This document shows, one piece after another, positions 42,105 through 51,062 of a DNA stretch of 64,000 bases (the first letter of the stretch is position 1; each line of letters starts with the position of its first letter). Under the pieces are notes generated by a model. The model was not told the DNA's origin. It saw only the letters and a program-made list of their open reading frames with translations, and searched no databases. This DNA is from an uncultured Dorea sp. (GTDB lineage Bacteria; Bacillota; Clostridia; Lachnospirales; Lachnospiraceae), in contig CAPEBR010000005.1 of assembly GCA_948602995.1 (NCBI GenBank), forward strand, positions 114,516 through 178,515. The letters are read 5' to 3'. The position numbers and the translations under genes are program-made.

Positions 42105-43772
42105 TTATTTCGGCAGCTTAAAGGAGCTCTTTAGGGATACAATCCGGTTAAACACCAGATTTTCCGGTACCGAGTCTTTGGAATCAATACAAAAATACCC
42201 GTTTCTTACAAACTGGAAGCTGTCGTTTCCTTTTGCTTCTTTGAAGCTGTCTTCTACATAGCAGTTTTTAAGTACCTTAAGTGAGTCGGGATTAAGGTTG
42301 AGGGAACCGTCTTCTTTATTATATACACCTTTTTCCTCATCAATCAGATTCTCATAGAGACGGACCTCTGCCTGCTTTGCAGCGGGGGCGTAAACCCAGT
42401 GGATAGTTCCTTTTACCTTGCGTCCCGTGAATCCTGTGCCGCACTTTGTCTCCGGGTCATAGGTGCAGTGTACAACTGTGACGTTTCCGTCTGCATCCGT
42501 CTCATAGCTTACGCATTTTACAAAATAGGCGTGCATGAGCCGGACCTCATTGCCCGGGAAGAGGCGGAAATACTTCTTCGGCGGTTCAATCATGAAGTCC
42601 TCCCGCTCAATATAGAGTTCCCGCCCAAAAGGCACCTTTCTTTTGCCAAGTTCTAGATTCTCCATATTGTTGTCTACATCCAGATACTCGCATTCTCCTT
42701 CCGGATAGTTGTCGATCACCAGCCTGACCGGGTCAAGTACTGCCATCATCCGGGACTTTTTAAGCTTTAAGTCCTCCCGGATGCAGTACTCCAGCATGGC
42801 ATAATCTACCGAGCTCTGGCTCTTGGATACCCCGCACATATCAATAAACATCTTAAGAGCTTCCGGTGTAAAGCCTCTCCTTCTTAAGGCTGCAATGGAC
42901 ACCAGCCTCGGATCGTCCCAGCCGTCTACAATGCCGTCCTCAACAAGCTTCTTAATATACCTCTTTCCTGTCACCACATTGGTGAGATACAGCTTGGCAA
43001 ATTCAATCTGACGCGGCACCGGATCAAATTCACACTCCTTTACTACCCAGTCGTAAAGAGGCCTGTGGTCTTCGAATTCGAGGGTACAGATGGAATGGGT
43101 AATCCTCTCCACTGCATCCTCGATTGGGTGTGCGAAATCATACATGGGGTAAATGCACCACTGATCTCCCGTATTATGATGTGTCATATGTGCGACACGG
43201 TAAATGACCGGGTCGCGCATGTTAATATTGGGGGATGCCATATCAATCTTTGCCCTTAATACTTTCTCCCCGTCCTTGTATTCACCATTCTTCATTCCTT
43301 CAAATAAAGCAAGATTCTCCTCCACGGAACGGTTCCTGTAAGGGCTGTCCTTTCCCGGCTCCTTTAAAGTTCCCCGGTACTCCCTGATCTCATCCGCTGT
43401 CAGATCGCAGACAAATGCTTTTCCCTTCTTAATCAGCTTCACCGCGCATTCATACATGGCTTCGAAATAGTCAGATGCAAAGTACAGATGATCCTTATAA
43501 TCTGCCCCAAGCCATGCCACATCTTCTTTGATGGACTCTACGAATTCCATATCCTCCTTTGTCGGGTTCGTATCGTCAAACCGCAGATGAAAGGTTCCGT
43601 TATACTTTTTTGCAAGACCTGAATTCAGAAGAATCGACTTGGCGTGTCCGATGTGAAGATAACCGTTTGGCTCCGGCGGAAATCTCGTACACACCTCACT
43701 GTAGACTCCTTCTGCAAGATCCTTATCAATCTCCTGCTCAATAAAATTTCTGGAAACTGCTTCTTCTCCCAT
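42105..43772 (-). CDS. glnS: Glutaminyl-tRNA synthetase
   Basis: This 555-residue class I synthetase has the HIGH motif in PPEPNGYLHIGHAKS. The GlnRS-specific GWDDPRLVSIAALRRRGFTPEAL and a C-terminal beta-barrel anticodon domain (KVKGTIHWV...) are present. At the position of MSKRK in the E. coli enzyme the sequence is VTGKRYIKKLV, a variant KMSKS loop. AGGAGG lies directly before the ATG at 43772. A longer frame to 43856 is rejected. It probably stands alone. Confidence 0.95.
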   Translation of the reverse strand: MGEEAVSRNFIEQEIDKDLAEGVYSEVCTRFPPEPNGYLHIGHAKSILLNSGLAKKYNGTFHLRFDDTNPTKEDMEFVESIKEDVAWLGADYKDHLYFASDYFEAMYECAVKLIKKGKAFVCDLTADEIREYRGTLKEPGKDSPYRNRSVEENLALFEGMKNGEYKDGEKVLRAKIDMASPNINMRDPVIYRVAHMTHHNTGDQWCIYPMYDFAHPIEDAVERITHSICTLEFEDHRPLYDWVVKECEFDPVPRQIEFAKLYLTNVVTGKRYIKKLVEDGIVDGWDDPRLVSIAALRRRGFTPEALKMFIDMCGVSKSQSSVDYAMLEYCIREDLKLKKSRMMAVLDPVRLVIDNYPEGECEYLDVDNNMENLELGKRKVPFGRELYIEREDFMIEPPKKYFRLFPGNEVRLMHAYFVKCVSYETDADGNVTVVHCTYDPETKCGTGFTGRKVKGTIHWVYAPAAKQAEVRLYENLIDEEKGVYNKEDGSLNLNPDSLKVLKNCYVEDSFKEAKGNDSFQFVRNGYFCIDSKDSVPENLVFNRIVSLKSSFKLPK

Positions 43773-43961
43773 ATGTTCCTCCTGATAAATATTTAGAATC
43801 ACTTTCTTACATTCTGTACAGTAAATACCCCCGTTTCGCCAGGCCAGACCCTGCACAGACCTGCTGAATAGTTAAATATTCAAAGCTTTATACATCATAG
43901 CATAAATCATATTCCGAGACAAGACAGATATGATCTTGAATCACGTTAACGGCATCTGAGC

Positions 43962-44094
43962 GTTACTGTTCACACAGGACTTTGCATTTGCTGCAAAGTC
44001 CGTAAAAAAATGATTCAGGTGTGAGCAAATCCCATTCGCGAAGCGAATTTTAAATGGATTTGCGAATGTTACTGTGAACGGAGTGAACAGTAAC
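43962..44094. mobile_element. GTTAC-family MITE-like element, intact copy 3 (133 bp)
   Basis: The ends are GTTACTGTTCAC and GTGAACAGTAAC, a perfect 12-bp terminal inverted repeat. Exact 8-bp direct repeats ATCTGAGC flank it (43954-43961 and 44095-44102). It is nearly identical to the copy at 5618-5750. It stops 24 bases before the Nudix gene stop. Confidence 0.95.
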
Positions 44095-44118
44095 ATCTGA
44101 GCCGATAAAGTGATAGCT

Positions 44119-44868
44119 TCAGTCATCCAGCCCCTCTCTGAAAACGACTTTTCGTAATCTTTCCTTAACCCGCATCAATCCCTGTACAATTATCGCCACA
44201 TGGTCTGATGCGGTTTCTCCCTGCCGGACTACAGTGAATTTTTCTTCCCGGACCAGTGGACTGCCTGTCCATGCATATTTCACACATGCACTGGTTTCAA
44301 AACCTTGTTCTTCATCTCTGAGAGTAAGAGAATACAGCCTTATTTCGCCCTCTGCCCCGCCTTCTGTCTTTACTGCCTCACGGGACAATTCTTTTAATTC
44401 CATCCCGTACCACATGGCATCTGCCGCATCATCTCCTGCCTGCACCCTCACATCCTTCCGGCGCACAAGGGACAGATATGCAGTAGTGACCACTCTCGCT
44501 CTCGGATCTCTGTCATAATCACCATAAACAGCAAGCTGCTCCATCACAAGTCCCTTTACTCCTGTCTCTTCCTCCAGCTCCCGGCGCGCCGTATCCTCCA
44601 GATTTTCCTCAAGGTTAATGAATCCTCCCGGAAGCGCAAGACAGCCGATACTCGGATGGTTGCTCCTTCTGACAAGCAGCACCTTAAGTTCCTCCTCGTT
44701 TTCACACCTCTCCCCGTCAAAAGAAAAGATCACCGCATCCGTTGTACAGCATGGCGTCTTATACTTATACGGATCGTACTCCTCTAAAAACTCCTCCAGG
44801 GTCTGTCCCGCCGAATTTTTCTCTCCCGTTCCGTAAAATTTTGAAATATCCTTTAAAAATGATGGCAT
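44119..44868 (-). CDS. Nudix hydrolase
   Basis: This 249-residue protein has a canonical Nudix box (GGFINLEENLEDTARRELEE, then ETGV) near residue 80. The DAVIFSFDGER and LLVRRSNHPSIGCLALPGG surroundings resemble the ADP-ribose/NrtR-like Nudix branch, but no C-terminal winged helix is evident. The substrate is unknown. It lies 24 bases upstream-coded from the end of the ABC permease gene region, but as a separate minus-strand unit. Confidence 0.85.
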   Translation of the reverse strand: MPSFLKDISKFYGTGEKNSAGQTLEEFLEEYDPYKYKTPCCTTDAVIFSFDGERCENEEELKVLLVRRSNHPSIGCLALPGGFINLEENLEDTARRELEEETGVKGLVMEQLAVYGDYDRDPRARVVTTAYLSLVRRKDVRVQAGDDAADAMWYGMELKELSREAVKTEGGAEGEIRLYSLTLRDEEQGFETSACVKYAWTGSPLVREEKFTVVRQGETASDHVAIIVQGLMRVKERLRKVVFREGLDD

Positions 44869-44892
44869 CTTGTTCTCTCCTTTGTTCCAGCG

Positions 44893-46992
44893 TTACTTCT
44901 GATAGCATCTCACTTCCGTCAATGCCCCTGAAACCGGATCCTCGGCTTCGATCTCAATCTCCTCCTCATATCTGAGAGGATACAGCAGAGGCTGCCAGTC
45001 AAGTTCCTCCCATACAAGCCTGTCCTTCCACCCGGCAAACTCCCCCTCTGTCTCATAATGCTTCATTACAGCACCGCCCAGCCTGTTCTTCCCTGCCGGA
45101 CGGACGCTCCTGACATCCAGAGACCGGACCGGATAGTCAAGGAGATCCTTTCCCGTCTCAATTCCATGGCTTTTCAGAAAGCTCACTGTGTCTTCAAAAA
45201 ATGGGTAAATCAGAAGCCTTTGCGTCTCGCCCCACCGCTCAGAACGCATCTCCAGAATTCCTTCCGGCGCCGCTGTCTTTAGATCATCCATCTTAAGGCC
45301 TCCCATCTCTTCCTTCCAGATCTGAAAAAATTCTTCCTTTTCCTTCTTAGACAGCGGAAGCACTTGTCCACACACTCCGTCTCTCCAGGTAAAGCGATTA
45401 TCTCCCACATCCGTCCAGGTAAGCGCCGGATATGCCATCCTCTTATATTCCTCTGTATCAAAGACACTGGAAAATGCCTGGAACTCCTCCTCGTCCGCTG
45501 GATATGCCCGGTACTTTTCGGTTCCGTCCTTCCCCTCATAACAGACTACGGCAAATGTATATTGTGCCTCCTTCATGGAGCCTTTTTCCTCCGGCTTTTC
45601 TGCCAGCATTCCTGCCCACTTAAGACCTTCTGTAAGACCTTCCTCTGTAAACCGGTACTGTGATAGCCCGCGGTCTGTTCCATAGCTGTCTCCTTCTGCC
45701 TCATTTTCTGCTGATTCCTTATAGGACATATTCAGCCCGTTTACACAGATTCGGATTGCCCGAAGCTCCTCCTGTTCTGGAATCTCATGATCAAAAGAAT
45801 CTGCTCCTGCCAGAAAGCCGCCTACTACAAGGCAGACAACCATCCCTTCCGCGAACATCTGCCATTTCCTTCTGAAGAGCCCGGAATGTTTTCCAAAAGC
45901 CTCTTCCGTCTGCTGCATTCCCCTCCGCCTCCTAAGTAAAGGCGCTCTTGCCGCGGGCTCCTCAATGCTCTGCTCATAATCGTACCTCTTTCTGCCTCCT
46001 AAATAAAGGCGCTCTGCCAGAAGATGCACCAGAATCCCCACCACAAGACAGACTGCAGTCAATACCGCTGCTCCCGCACTCCCCTGAGACGGAATCTCCG
46101 TTACTTCCAGAAGGAGACTCACGAAGCTAAGCGGAATCATCACCGCCGCCAGGAAGGATACGACTCTGTAAGCCCCGGGGAATGCAAATATCTTCCCCAC
46201 ATTTTCCGGCTTTCTTTTTTTCTGCAGATATGCGGACAGCAGACCGGATAAAAGAATCCAGAAAGCTGCCGCCAGGATGATCCTCCCCTCCGGCACATAT
46301 TCTAACACCTCCTGCCGCTCATATACATTCATCCCGGCAAGAGTCTCTGAAAGGGTTCCCGGCGCAAGCAGCTCCTCCAGCCTCTCAAATGCCGGAATCC
46401 GGTAATAGGCAGCAAAAAAATGCTCTGCATACACTGTCCCGATCACGCGGACCACTACAAGGCCTGCCGTTCCCGCCAATAGATCTAAAAGGAGAACCGA
46501 AGCCAGTCTCCCGCCTGCCAGAAAGGCACATATGGTCATATGATAAAACATCAGAAAAACTGCAAAAAATACCGCCGCACTACGGACTGCATAAGAGCCT
46601 GCACAGAGAAGGAATTCCGGATCCTTAGCTCCCCCGTAGACAGACAGGATCGCAAGGCTCACTGTAAGGGGAAGAAAAATATGGACAATCCCGTGCAGGT
46701 ATCTGGACCAGAACACGGTTCCTTTCTTTACTGGAAGGCTGTAATAAAAATCCAGCTTCGCCGGTTGGTGGAGATACCCGTATTCTACAGCTGCCACTGT
46801 GATCCCAAGCACGATGCACAGCTTCAGAAGACTTTCGTTTCCGATTCCGGCATAACACTCCTTAGCGCTCACACTGAGCTCAAGCAGCGTAAACACCGTA
46901 TACACCAGGAAAGCGCCCCACGAAAAAACTGCCGCCGCGTGTCCCCTTCCTGCCTCCTTAAACCATTTGCTGAAGTACTTTACGGATATCAT
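44893..46992 (-). CDS. ABC transporter permease with large soluble C-terminal region
   Basis: This 699-residue membrane protein has about six helices in the N-terminal 310 residues (YTVFTLLELSVSA, YFYSLPVKKGTVFWSRYLHG, then ILLSGLLSAYLQKKRK). Another helix lies near 390 (GMVVCLVVGGFLAGAD), followed by a soluble region of about 300 residues. DFYYSLPVKK is typical of ABC-2 type permeases. Start 46992 has GAGGAGG and overlaps the ATPase gene by 35 bases, so they form one transporter. The substrate is unknown; antimicrobial-peptide or lantibiotic export-type systems have this layout. Confidence 0.83.
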   Translation of the reverse strand: MISVKYFSKWFKEAGRGHAAAVFSWGAFLVYTVFTLLELSVSAKECYAGIGNESLLKLCIVLGITVAAVEYGYLHQPAKLDFYYSLPVKKGTVFWSRYLHGIVHIFLPLTVSLAILSVYGGAKDPEFLLCAGSYAVRSAAVFFAVFLMFYHMTICAFLAGGRLASVLLLDLLAGTAGLVVVRVIGTVYAEHFFAAYYRIPAFERLEELLAPGTLSETLAGMNVYERQEVLEYVPEGRIILAAAFWILLSGLLSAYLQKKRKPENVGKIFAFPGAYRVVSFLAAVMIPLSFVSLLLEVTEIPSQGSAGAAVLTAVCLVVGILVHLLAERLYLGGRKRYDYEQSIEEPAARAPLLRRRRGMQQTEEAFGKHSGLFRRKWQMFAEGMVVCLVVGGFLAGADSFDHEIPEQEELRAIRICVNGLNMSYKESAENEAEGDSYGTDRGLSQYRFTEEGLTEGLKWAGMLAEKPEEKGSMKEAQYTFAVVCYEGKDGTEKYRAYPADEEEFQAFSSVFDTEEYKRMAYPALTWTDVGDNRFTWRDGVCGQVLPLSKKEKEEFFQIWKEEMGGLKMDDLKTAAPEGILEMRSERWGETQRLLIYPFFEDTVSFLKSHGIETGKDLLDYPVRSLDVRSVRPAGKNRLGGAVMKHYETEGEFAGWKDRLVWEELDWQPLLYPLRYEEEIEIEAEDPVSGALTEVRCYQK

Positions 46993-47908
46993 AACCAGCC
47001 TCCTCAATCTCAGCAATAAATATTTCCTCCAGTGTCATGGGCATCTCCCCCAGGAATACCGGATGTTTCTCCTTAAGCCTCTCTTTTGCACCCTCTTTGT
47101 CCCCGCGGATAACCAGGGTGGTAAAAGCTCCTTCCCGCACATAGCACAGCAGCTCAAAGGCATCTCCCAGAAATTCCGCGAACTGCTTTTGTTCCAAAGA
47201 CCCCTCTTTGGCAGCAGCGTTTCCCTGGGCATGAAACACGCACTGGAACTTTGTCACCTCCCCGGCGCGCTCCTTCAGACTTCCGTCCCCCATCATGCCG
47301 CCCTTATGCATAATTCCAATGTGCTGGCAGAAGTCCTCCAGATCCCTGAGTTTGTGGGAAGCTGCTATCACGGTCAGTCTCCGCTCCTTCATCTCTTCCC
47401 GGAACAGACCTTTCATAATCTCTGCGGCCACAGGATCAAGGCCGTCAAACACCTCGTCACACAGGAGGTATCTTGTGCCCGAGCAGAGCGCAAGGATCAG
47501 AAATGCCTGTCTCTTCATTCCTTTGGAAAAGGTGCGCAGAGGCATGCCCATATCCAGGTTCAGCAGCCCTGCCATACAGGACACACTGTCCTTTTGCATC
47601 CCCGGATAATTCCTCCTGTAAAAACGGATCATATCCTCCATACTGGAATTCGGAAAATAATATGGCACATCCGGCAGATAAAAAAGCTTCTCTTTACATA
47701 ACGGATTCTCGTACACCGGCTCACCGTCAAGAAGAATCTTTCCACTGTCGCTTTCCAGTATTCCTGCCATCATCCGCAGAAGCGTGCTCTTTCCTGCTCC
47801 GTTGGTCCCCAGAAGCCCGAACATCACACCCTCTGGAATAGAAAGCGTTACATGGTTCACCGCACAGTTGCTGTCAAAATATTTTGTCACATCTTTTATC
47901 TCAATCAT
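46958..47908 (-). CDS. ABC transporter ATP-binding protein
   Basis: This 316-residue ATPase has Walker A GTNGAGKST, a signature variant FSKGMKRQ, Walker B YLLCDEVFDGLDP and switch His in IAASHKLRDLED. The last 100 residues form the C-terminal extension seen in ABC-2 type exporters. It is translationally coupled with the permease. GGGAG precedes the ATG. Confidence 0.93.
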   Translation of the reverse strand: MIEIKDVTKYFDSNCAVNHVTLSIPEGVMFGLLGTNGAGKSTLLRMMAGILESDSGKILLDGEPVYENPLCKEKLFYLPDVPYYFPNSSMEDMIRFYRRNYPGMQKDSVSCMAGLLNLDMGMPLRTFSKGMKRQAFLILALCSGTRYLLCDEVFDGLDPVAAEIMKGLFREEMKERRLTVIAASHKLRDLEDFCQHIGIMHKGGMMGDGSLKERAGEVTKFQCVFHAQGNAAAKEGSLEQKQFAEFLGDAFELLCYVREGAFTTLVIRGDKEGAKERLKEKHPVFLGEMPMTLEEIFIAEIEEAGYDIRKVLQQMV

Positions 47909-47950
47909 AGCTAATGCTCCCGTTTTTGAAACTGTTCACTGTCTTTGCAG

Positions 47951-49306
47951 TTACACGTTCCTGTTTTCATAGTAGCTCTGCGGCATCCATTTCCCCTTCC
48001 ACACATATAGAAGAATCAGCACAAGCCCTACTGCCCAGGATGCCGGATAACCAATCATAACACTTGACAGCTCATGGGAAACGCTAAGCGCTCCCCAGAT
48101 CCAGAGCACCCGGAAGATACACATAGAGAATAAGAAAACAAACATTGCCTGCAGCGTCTTCCCTGTTCCGCGCACCGTCCCGGTCAGCACGTTCAGAATA
48201 CCCAGCATCCAGTAAAACGGGCAGAAAAACTGAAGGATATATACTCCATATTCTACCACATCCTCCTGTCCTGTAAAGACCCTCATGATCTGTGGTGCAA
48301 ATGTCATCAGTACAATACCTGCAGTAATGGTATAGAGAACTGCCATTCCCACAGATACGCGCATCCCCCTTTTCACACGGTCATACTGCCCTGCTCCCAC
48401 ATTTTGTCCCGTAAAGGTAGTCGCAGCCATGCTGAAGCTTAATACCGGAAGAATATTAAAGCCATCAATCTTTATGTACGCCGCAAAGCCAGCCATCGCC
48501 ACCGCGCCAAAGCTGTTGACGCTGGACTGAACTACAACATTGGAAAGCGAGATAACGATATTCTGAACCCCGGTAGGAAGTCCGATCTTCAGTATTTTCC
48601 CTGGAAGATTTTTATAAAAGCGAATCTCCTTTAAATTCAGCCGGTAGACATCCTGGCTCCTTACCAGAAACAGAATAATAAATATACAGGACAGGAGCTG
48701 GCTGATATCTGTCGCAAGCGCCACCCCGACTACGCCCATCTTAAACACAATGACAAACAGCAGGTCCAGAAATATATTGGACACTGCCGCAACCATCAGG
48801 TAAATCAGCGACCGTTTGGAATTTCCCACTGCATTCAGAATACCCGCAGACATATTATAGATTACGGAAAACAGCATTCCGCCAAAGAACACTCTCAGAT
48901 AGCTCACCGCCATATCAAATACTTCATCTGGCGTTCCCATTGCGCGCAGCATAGCCGGAGCTAAGAGCATCCCCGCAATCGAAACAACTGCTCCTGCACA
49001 GATGGCAATTGCAATTGTTGTATGGACCGCCTCCTTCACTCCCTGTCTGTTTCCCGCACCAAAAAACTGAGACAGAACCACTCCTGCCCCCGCTGAAGCC
49101 CCGATACAGAATCCTACCAGTAGATTGATAATCGACCCGCTGCCTCCTACAGCAGCCAGCGCCTCACTTCCGATATAATTCCCCACAATAATCGAATCCA
49201 CCGTATTATATAGCTGCTGAAATAAATTCCCCAAAATAAGAGGAACAGAAAAATACAGTATATTTTTCCATATGGCCCCCTCTGTCATTGTCTTTTGCTT
49301 TCTCAT
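47951..49306 (-). CDS. MATE family efflux transporter
   Basis: This 451-residue, 12-segment MATE protein has the N-terminal pattern WKNILYFSVPLILGNLFQQLYNTVDSIIVGNYIG and, in the second half, GLPTGVQNIVISLSNVVVQS. AGGAGAGG lies upstream. It differs clearly from the other MATE gene (8255-9616). Its substrate is unknown. It is 42 bases upstream of the ABC ATPase gene and may be co-transcribed with the ABC pair. Confidence 0.9.
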   Translation of the reverse strand: MRKQKTMTEGAIWKNILYFSVPLILGNLFQQLYNTVDSIIVGNYIGSEALAAVGGSGSIINLLVGFCIGASAGAGVVLSQFFGAGNRQGVKEAVHTTIAIAICAGAVVSIAGMLLAPAMLRAMGTPDEVFDMAVSYLRVFFGGMLFSVIYNMSAGILNAVGNSKRSLIYLMVAAVSNIFLDLLFVIVFKMGVVGVALATDISQLLSCIFIILFLVRSQDVYRLNLKEIRFYKNLPGKILKIGLPTGVQNIVISLSNVVVQSSVNSFGAVAMAGFAAYIKIDGFNILPVLSFSMAATTFTGQNVGAGQYDRVKRGMRVSVGMAVLYTITAGIVLMTFAPQIMRVFTGQEDVVEYGVYILQFFCPFYWMLGILNVLTGTVRGTGKTLQAMFVFLFSMCIFRVLWIWGALSVSHELSSVMIGYPASWAVGLVLILLYVWKGKWMPQSYYENRNV

Positions 49307-49407
49307 ACACCCAACACCTCTCCTGCTGATTGATCAGCAAAATAAAATAAGAACCTTTCAAAACCCAATGCTCTGAAAAATCCTTAAATCCTTATCTCTG
49401 ATAATAA

Positions 49408-49465
49408 GGAACTGTAGAGAAATAACGTAACAATCTGACTTGTTACGTTATTTCTCTACAGTTCC
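49408..49465. repeat. Perfect 58-bp palindrome at the 3' end of tRNA-Thr
   Basis: Perfect 26-bp arms (49408-49433 and 49440-49465), beginning GGAACTGTAGAGAAATAACG, surround TCTGAC. It begins 2 bases past the tRNA discriminator on the minus strand. It probably acts as terminator for the tRNA, but arms this long are unusual for one. Confidence 0.93.
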
Positions 49466-49467
49466 CA

Positions 49468-49540
49468 AGCTGCCTAGCGGAATCGAACCGCCGACCTCCG
49501 CCTTACCAAGGCGACGCTCTACCGACTGAGCCAAGGCAGC
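49468..49540 (-). tRNA. tRNA-Thr (anticodon GGT)
   Basis: The minus strand folds into a cloverleaf: acceptor GCTGCCT/AGGCAGC, D-arm GCTCAGTCGGTAGAGC, anticodon stem TCGCC/GGCGG with loop TTGGTAA, and T-loop TTCGATT. CCA is not encoded. The anticodon GGU reads ACC and ACU. Confidence 0.95.
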
Positions 49541-49590
49541 ACACATGTATTCATGCAACATTAATAATATACAATAGAAGGGATATTTTG

Positions 49591-50226
49591 TCAATGCTGT
49601 TTTCCACTTTTTTTGTCATTTTTTTGGTCTTCCTCTAGTATCTTCTCGGTCTTGCTTTTAATTCTCTGCAGCGCATTATCCACTGTCTTCGGACTCTTGT
49701 CAAGAAGCCGGGCGATGGTCTTATAATCTGTCCCGAGAAGATGGAGGTAGAGCACCCGGTTTTCCAGGTCGCTTAAAGTTTCCTCCAGCCGGCTCTTAAG
49801 CAGTTCCACATACTCTCTCCCCAAAAACAGGGCTTCCGGATTATTCTCCTCTAAAGGCTCCACGGTCTCAATGAGCGTCTCCCTCTCATCATTCGTCTCG
49901 TAGAGGGAAACATAGAAATTAAGAGGGCTGTGCTTCTTCCTTTTTGACGCCTTGATGGCAGAGTAGATCTGTCTGCGGATACAAAGTGCCGCAAAGCTTG
50001 AAAAGGACGCCCTCTGCTCCTCTTCAAAATCCTGCACTGCCTTAAAGAGGCCGATCATCCCTTCCTGGATCAGATCATCCGTCTCACCCCCCAGAAGGTA
50101 CATGGCATTCGCCTCCTTGCGCACAAGATTTTTATATTTTTCCATTATATAATCCATTACAGCCTTATCTCCGGCACGAAGCCTTCGGATCAACTGTTCA
50201 TCTGTCATATTCTTATATTCCGGCAT
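49591..50226 (-). CDS. sigH: Sporulation sigma factor SigH
   Basis: This 211-residue sigma-70 family factor has region 2 (MEKYKNLVRKEANAMYLLGG, ETDDLIQEGMIGLFKAVQDF) and region 4 (LDKSPKTVDNALQRIKSK) and closely resembles Bacillus SigH, which directs early sporulation and competence genes. It lies 6 bases after rlmB, as the last gene of the cysE-cysS-mrnC-rlmB-sigH cluster. In B. subtilis yacP lies between rlmB and sigH; here it is absent. GGGG precedes the ATG. Confidence 0.92.
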   Translation of the reverse strand: MPEYKNMTDEQLIRRLRAGDKAVMDYIMEKYKNLVRKEANAMYLLGGETDDLIQEGMIGLFKAVQDFEEEQRASFSSFAALCIRRQIYSAIKASKRKKHSPLNFYVSLYETNDERETLIETVEPLEENNPEALFLGREYVELLKSRLEETLSDLENRVLYLHLLGTDYKTIARLLDKSPKTVDNALQRIKSKTEKILEEDQKNDKKSGKQH

Positions 50227-50232
50227 ATACTT

Positions 50233-50964
50233 TTATCCCCTTTGTCTCACCACCTCATAGGCAAGCACACCTGCCGCCACAGAAGCATTCAGAGAATCAA
50301 TGTCGCCTTTCATGGGAATTGATGCAGACAGATCACATGCCTCCTTCACGAGACGGCTGACGCCCCCGCCCTCATTGCCAATTACAAGTCCCACCGGCCC
50401 TGTAAGATTCAGATGGTACATCAGCTCACCATCCATATCTGCACAGACAAACCAGAGTCCTTTTTCCTTCAGCTTCTCCATGGTTCTGACAAGATTCGTC
50501 ACTTTGGCTACCGGCGTATAATTGAGCGCCCCTGCAGATGCCTTTGCCACCGTTGCCGTAAGCCCCACTGCACGGTGCTTTGGGATGATCACTCCGTGAG
50601 CTCCCGCAAGATTCGCCGTCCGGATGATCGCTCCGAGATTATGAGGGTCTTCGATCCCGTCCAAAAGAAATAAAAAGGGATCCTCTCCCTTATCCTCTGC
50701 AAGTTTTAAGAGATCTTCAACCTGGGCATACTCATATGCTGCCGCAAACGCAATGACCCCCTGATGTTTCCCTGTCTCTGACATCTGGTTCAGACGTTCC
50801 CTGTCCGTAAATTTCAAAATGGTGTCATGCTTTTTCGCTTCACGGACAATTGTCCTCACCTGGGAATCCTGACATCCGTCGAGTATGTACAGCTTATCCA
50901 CCGGCTTCCCAGAACGAAATGCTTCCAAAACCGCATTGCGTCCTTCAATCCTGTTTTCATTCAT
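50233..50964 (-). CDS. rlmB: 23S rRNA (guanosine-2'-O-)-methyltransferase RlmB
   Basis: This 243-residue SPOUT methyltransferase modifies G2251-type positions of 23S rRNA. The N-terminal substrate-binding domain begins RIEGRNAVLEAFRSGKPVDK. The knot motifs are LDGIEDPHNLGAIIRTANLAGAHGV, LVIGNEGGGVSRLV and DSLNASVAAGVLAYE. AGGGGG is upstream. It lies between mrnC and sigH. Confidence 0.95.
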   Translation of the reverse strand: MNENRIEGRNAVLEAFRSGKPVDKLYILDGCQDSQVRTIVREAKKHDTILKFTDRERLNQMSETGKHQGVIAFAAAYEYAQVEDLLKLAEDKGEDPFLFLLDGIEDPHNLGAIIRTANLAGAHGVIIPKHRAVGLTATVAKASAGALNYTPVAKVTNLVRTMEKLKEKGLWFVCADMDGELMYHLNLTGPVGLVIGNEGGGVSRLVKEACDLSASIPMKGDIDSLNASVAAGVLAYEVVRQRG

Positions 50965-51025
50965 CCTAAAATCCCCCTGTTAGCTGTTCAGGCAGGCTGC
51001 CCTGTCTGAACTGTTCCGATTATTT

Positions 51026-51062
51026 GTTACTATTCACGGCACATAAGGCCGCTCATAGTAAC
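51026..51062. repeat. 37-bp mini GTTAC element at the mrnC stop
   Basis: GTTACTATTCAC...CTCATAGTAAC forms a short terminal-repeat unit. The flanks GATTATTT (51018-51025) and GATTGTTC (51063-51070) agree at 6 of 8 positions, a decayed target duplication. The last codons of mrnC and its stop lie in the right terminus. Confidence 0.65.

Noticed and set aside
43820..43885. Further short GTTAC element with TAAATATT duplication upstream of glnS
   Set aside because: Weak similarity to the 59-bp copy (CTGCACAGACCTGCTGAATAGTTA) and an A/T-only duplication; borders cannot be fixed.
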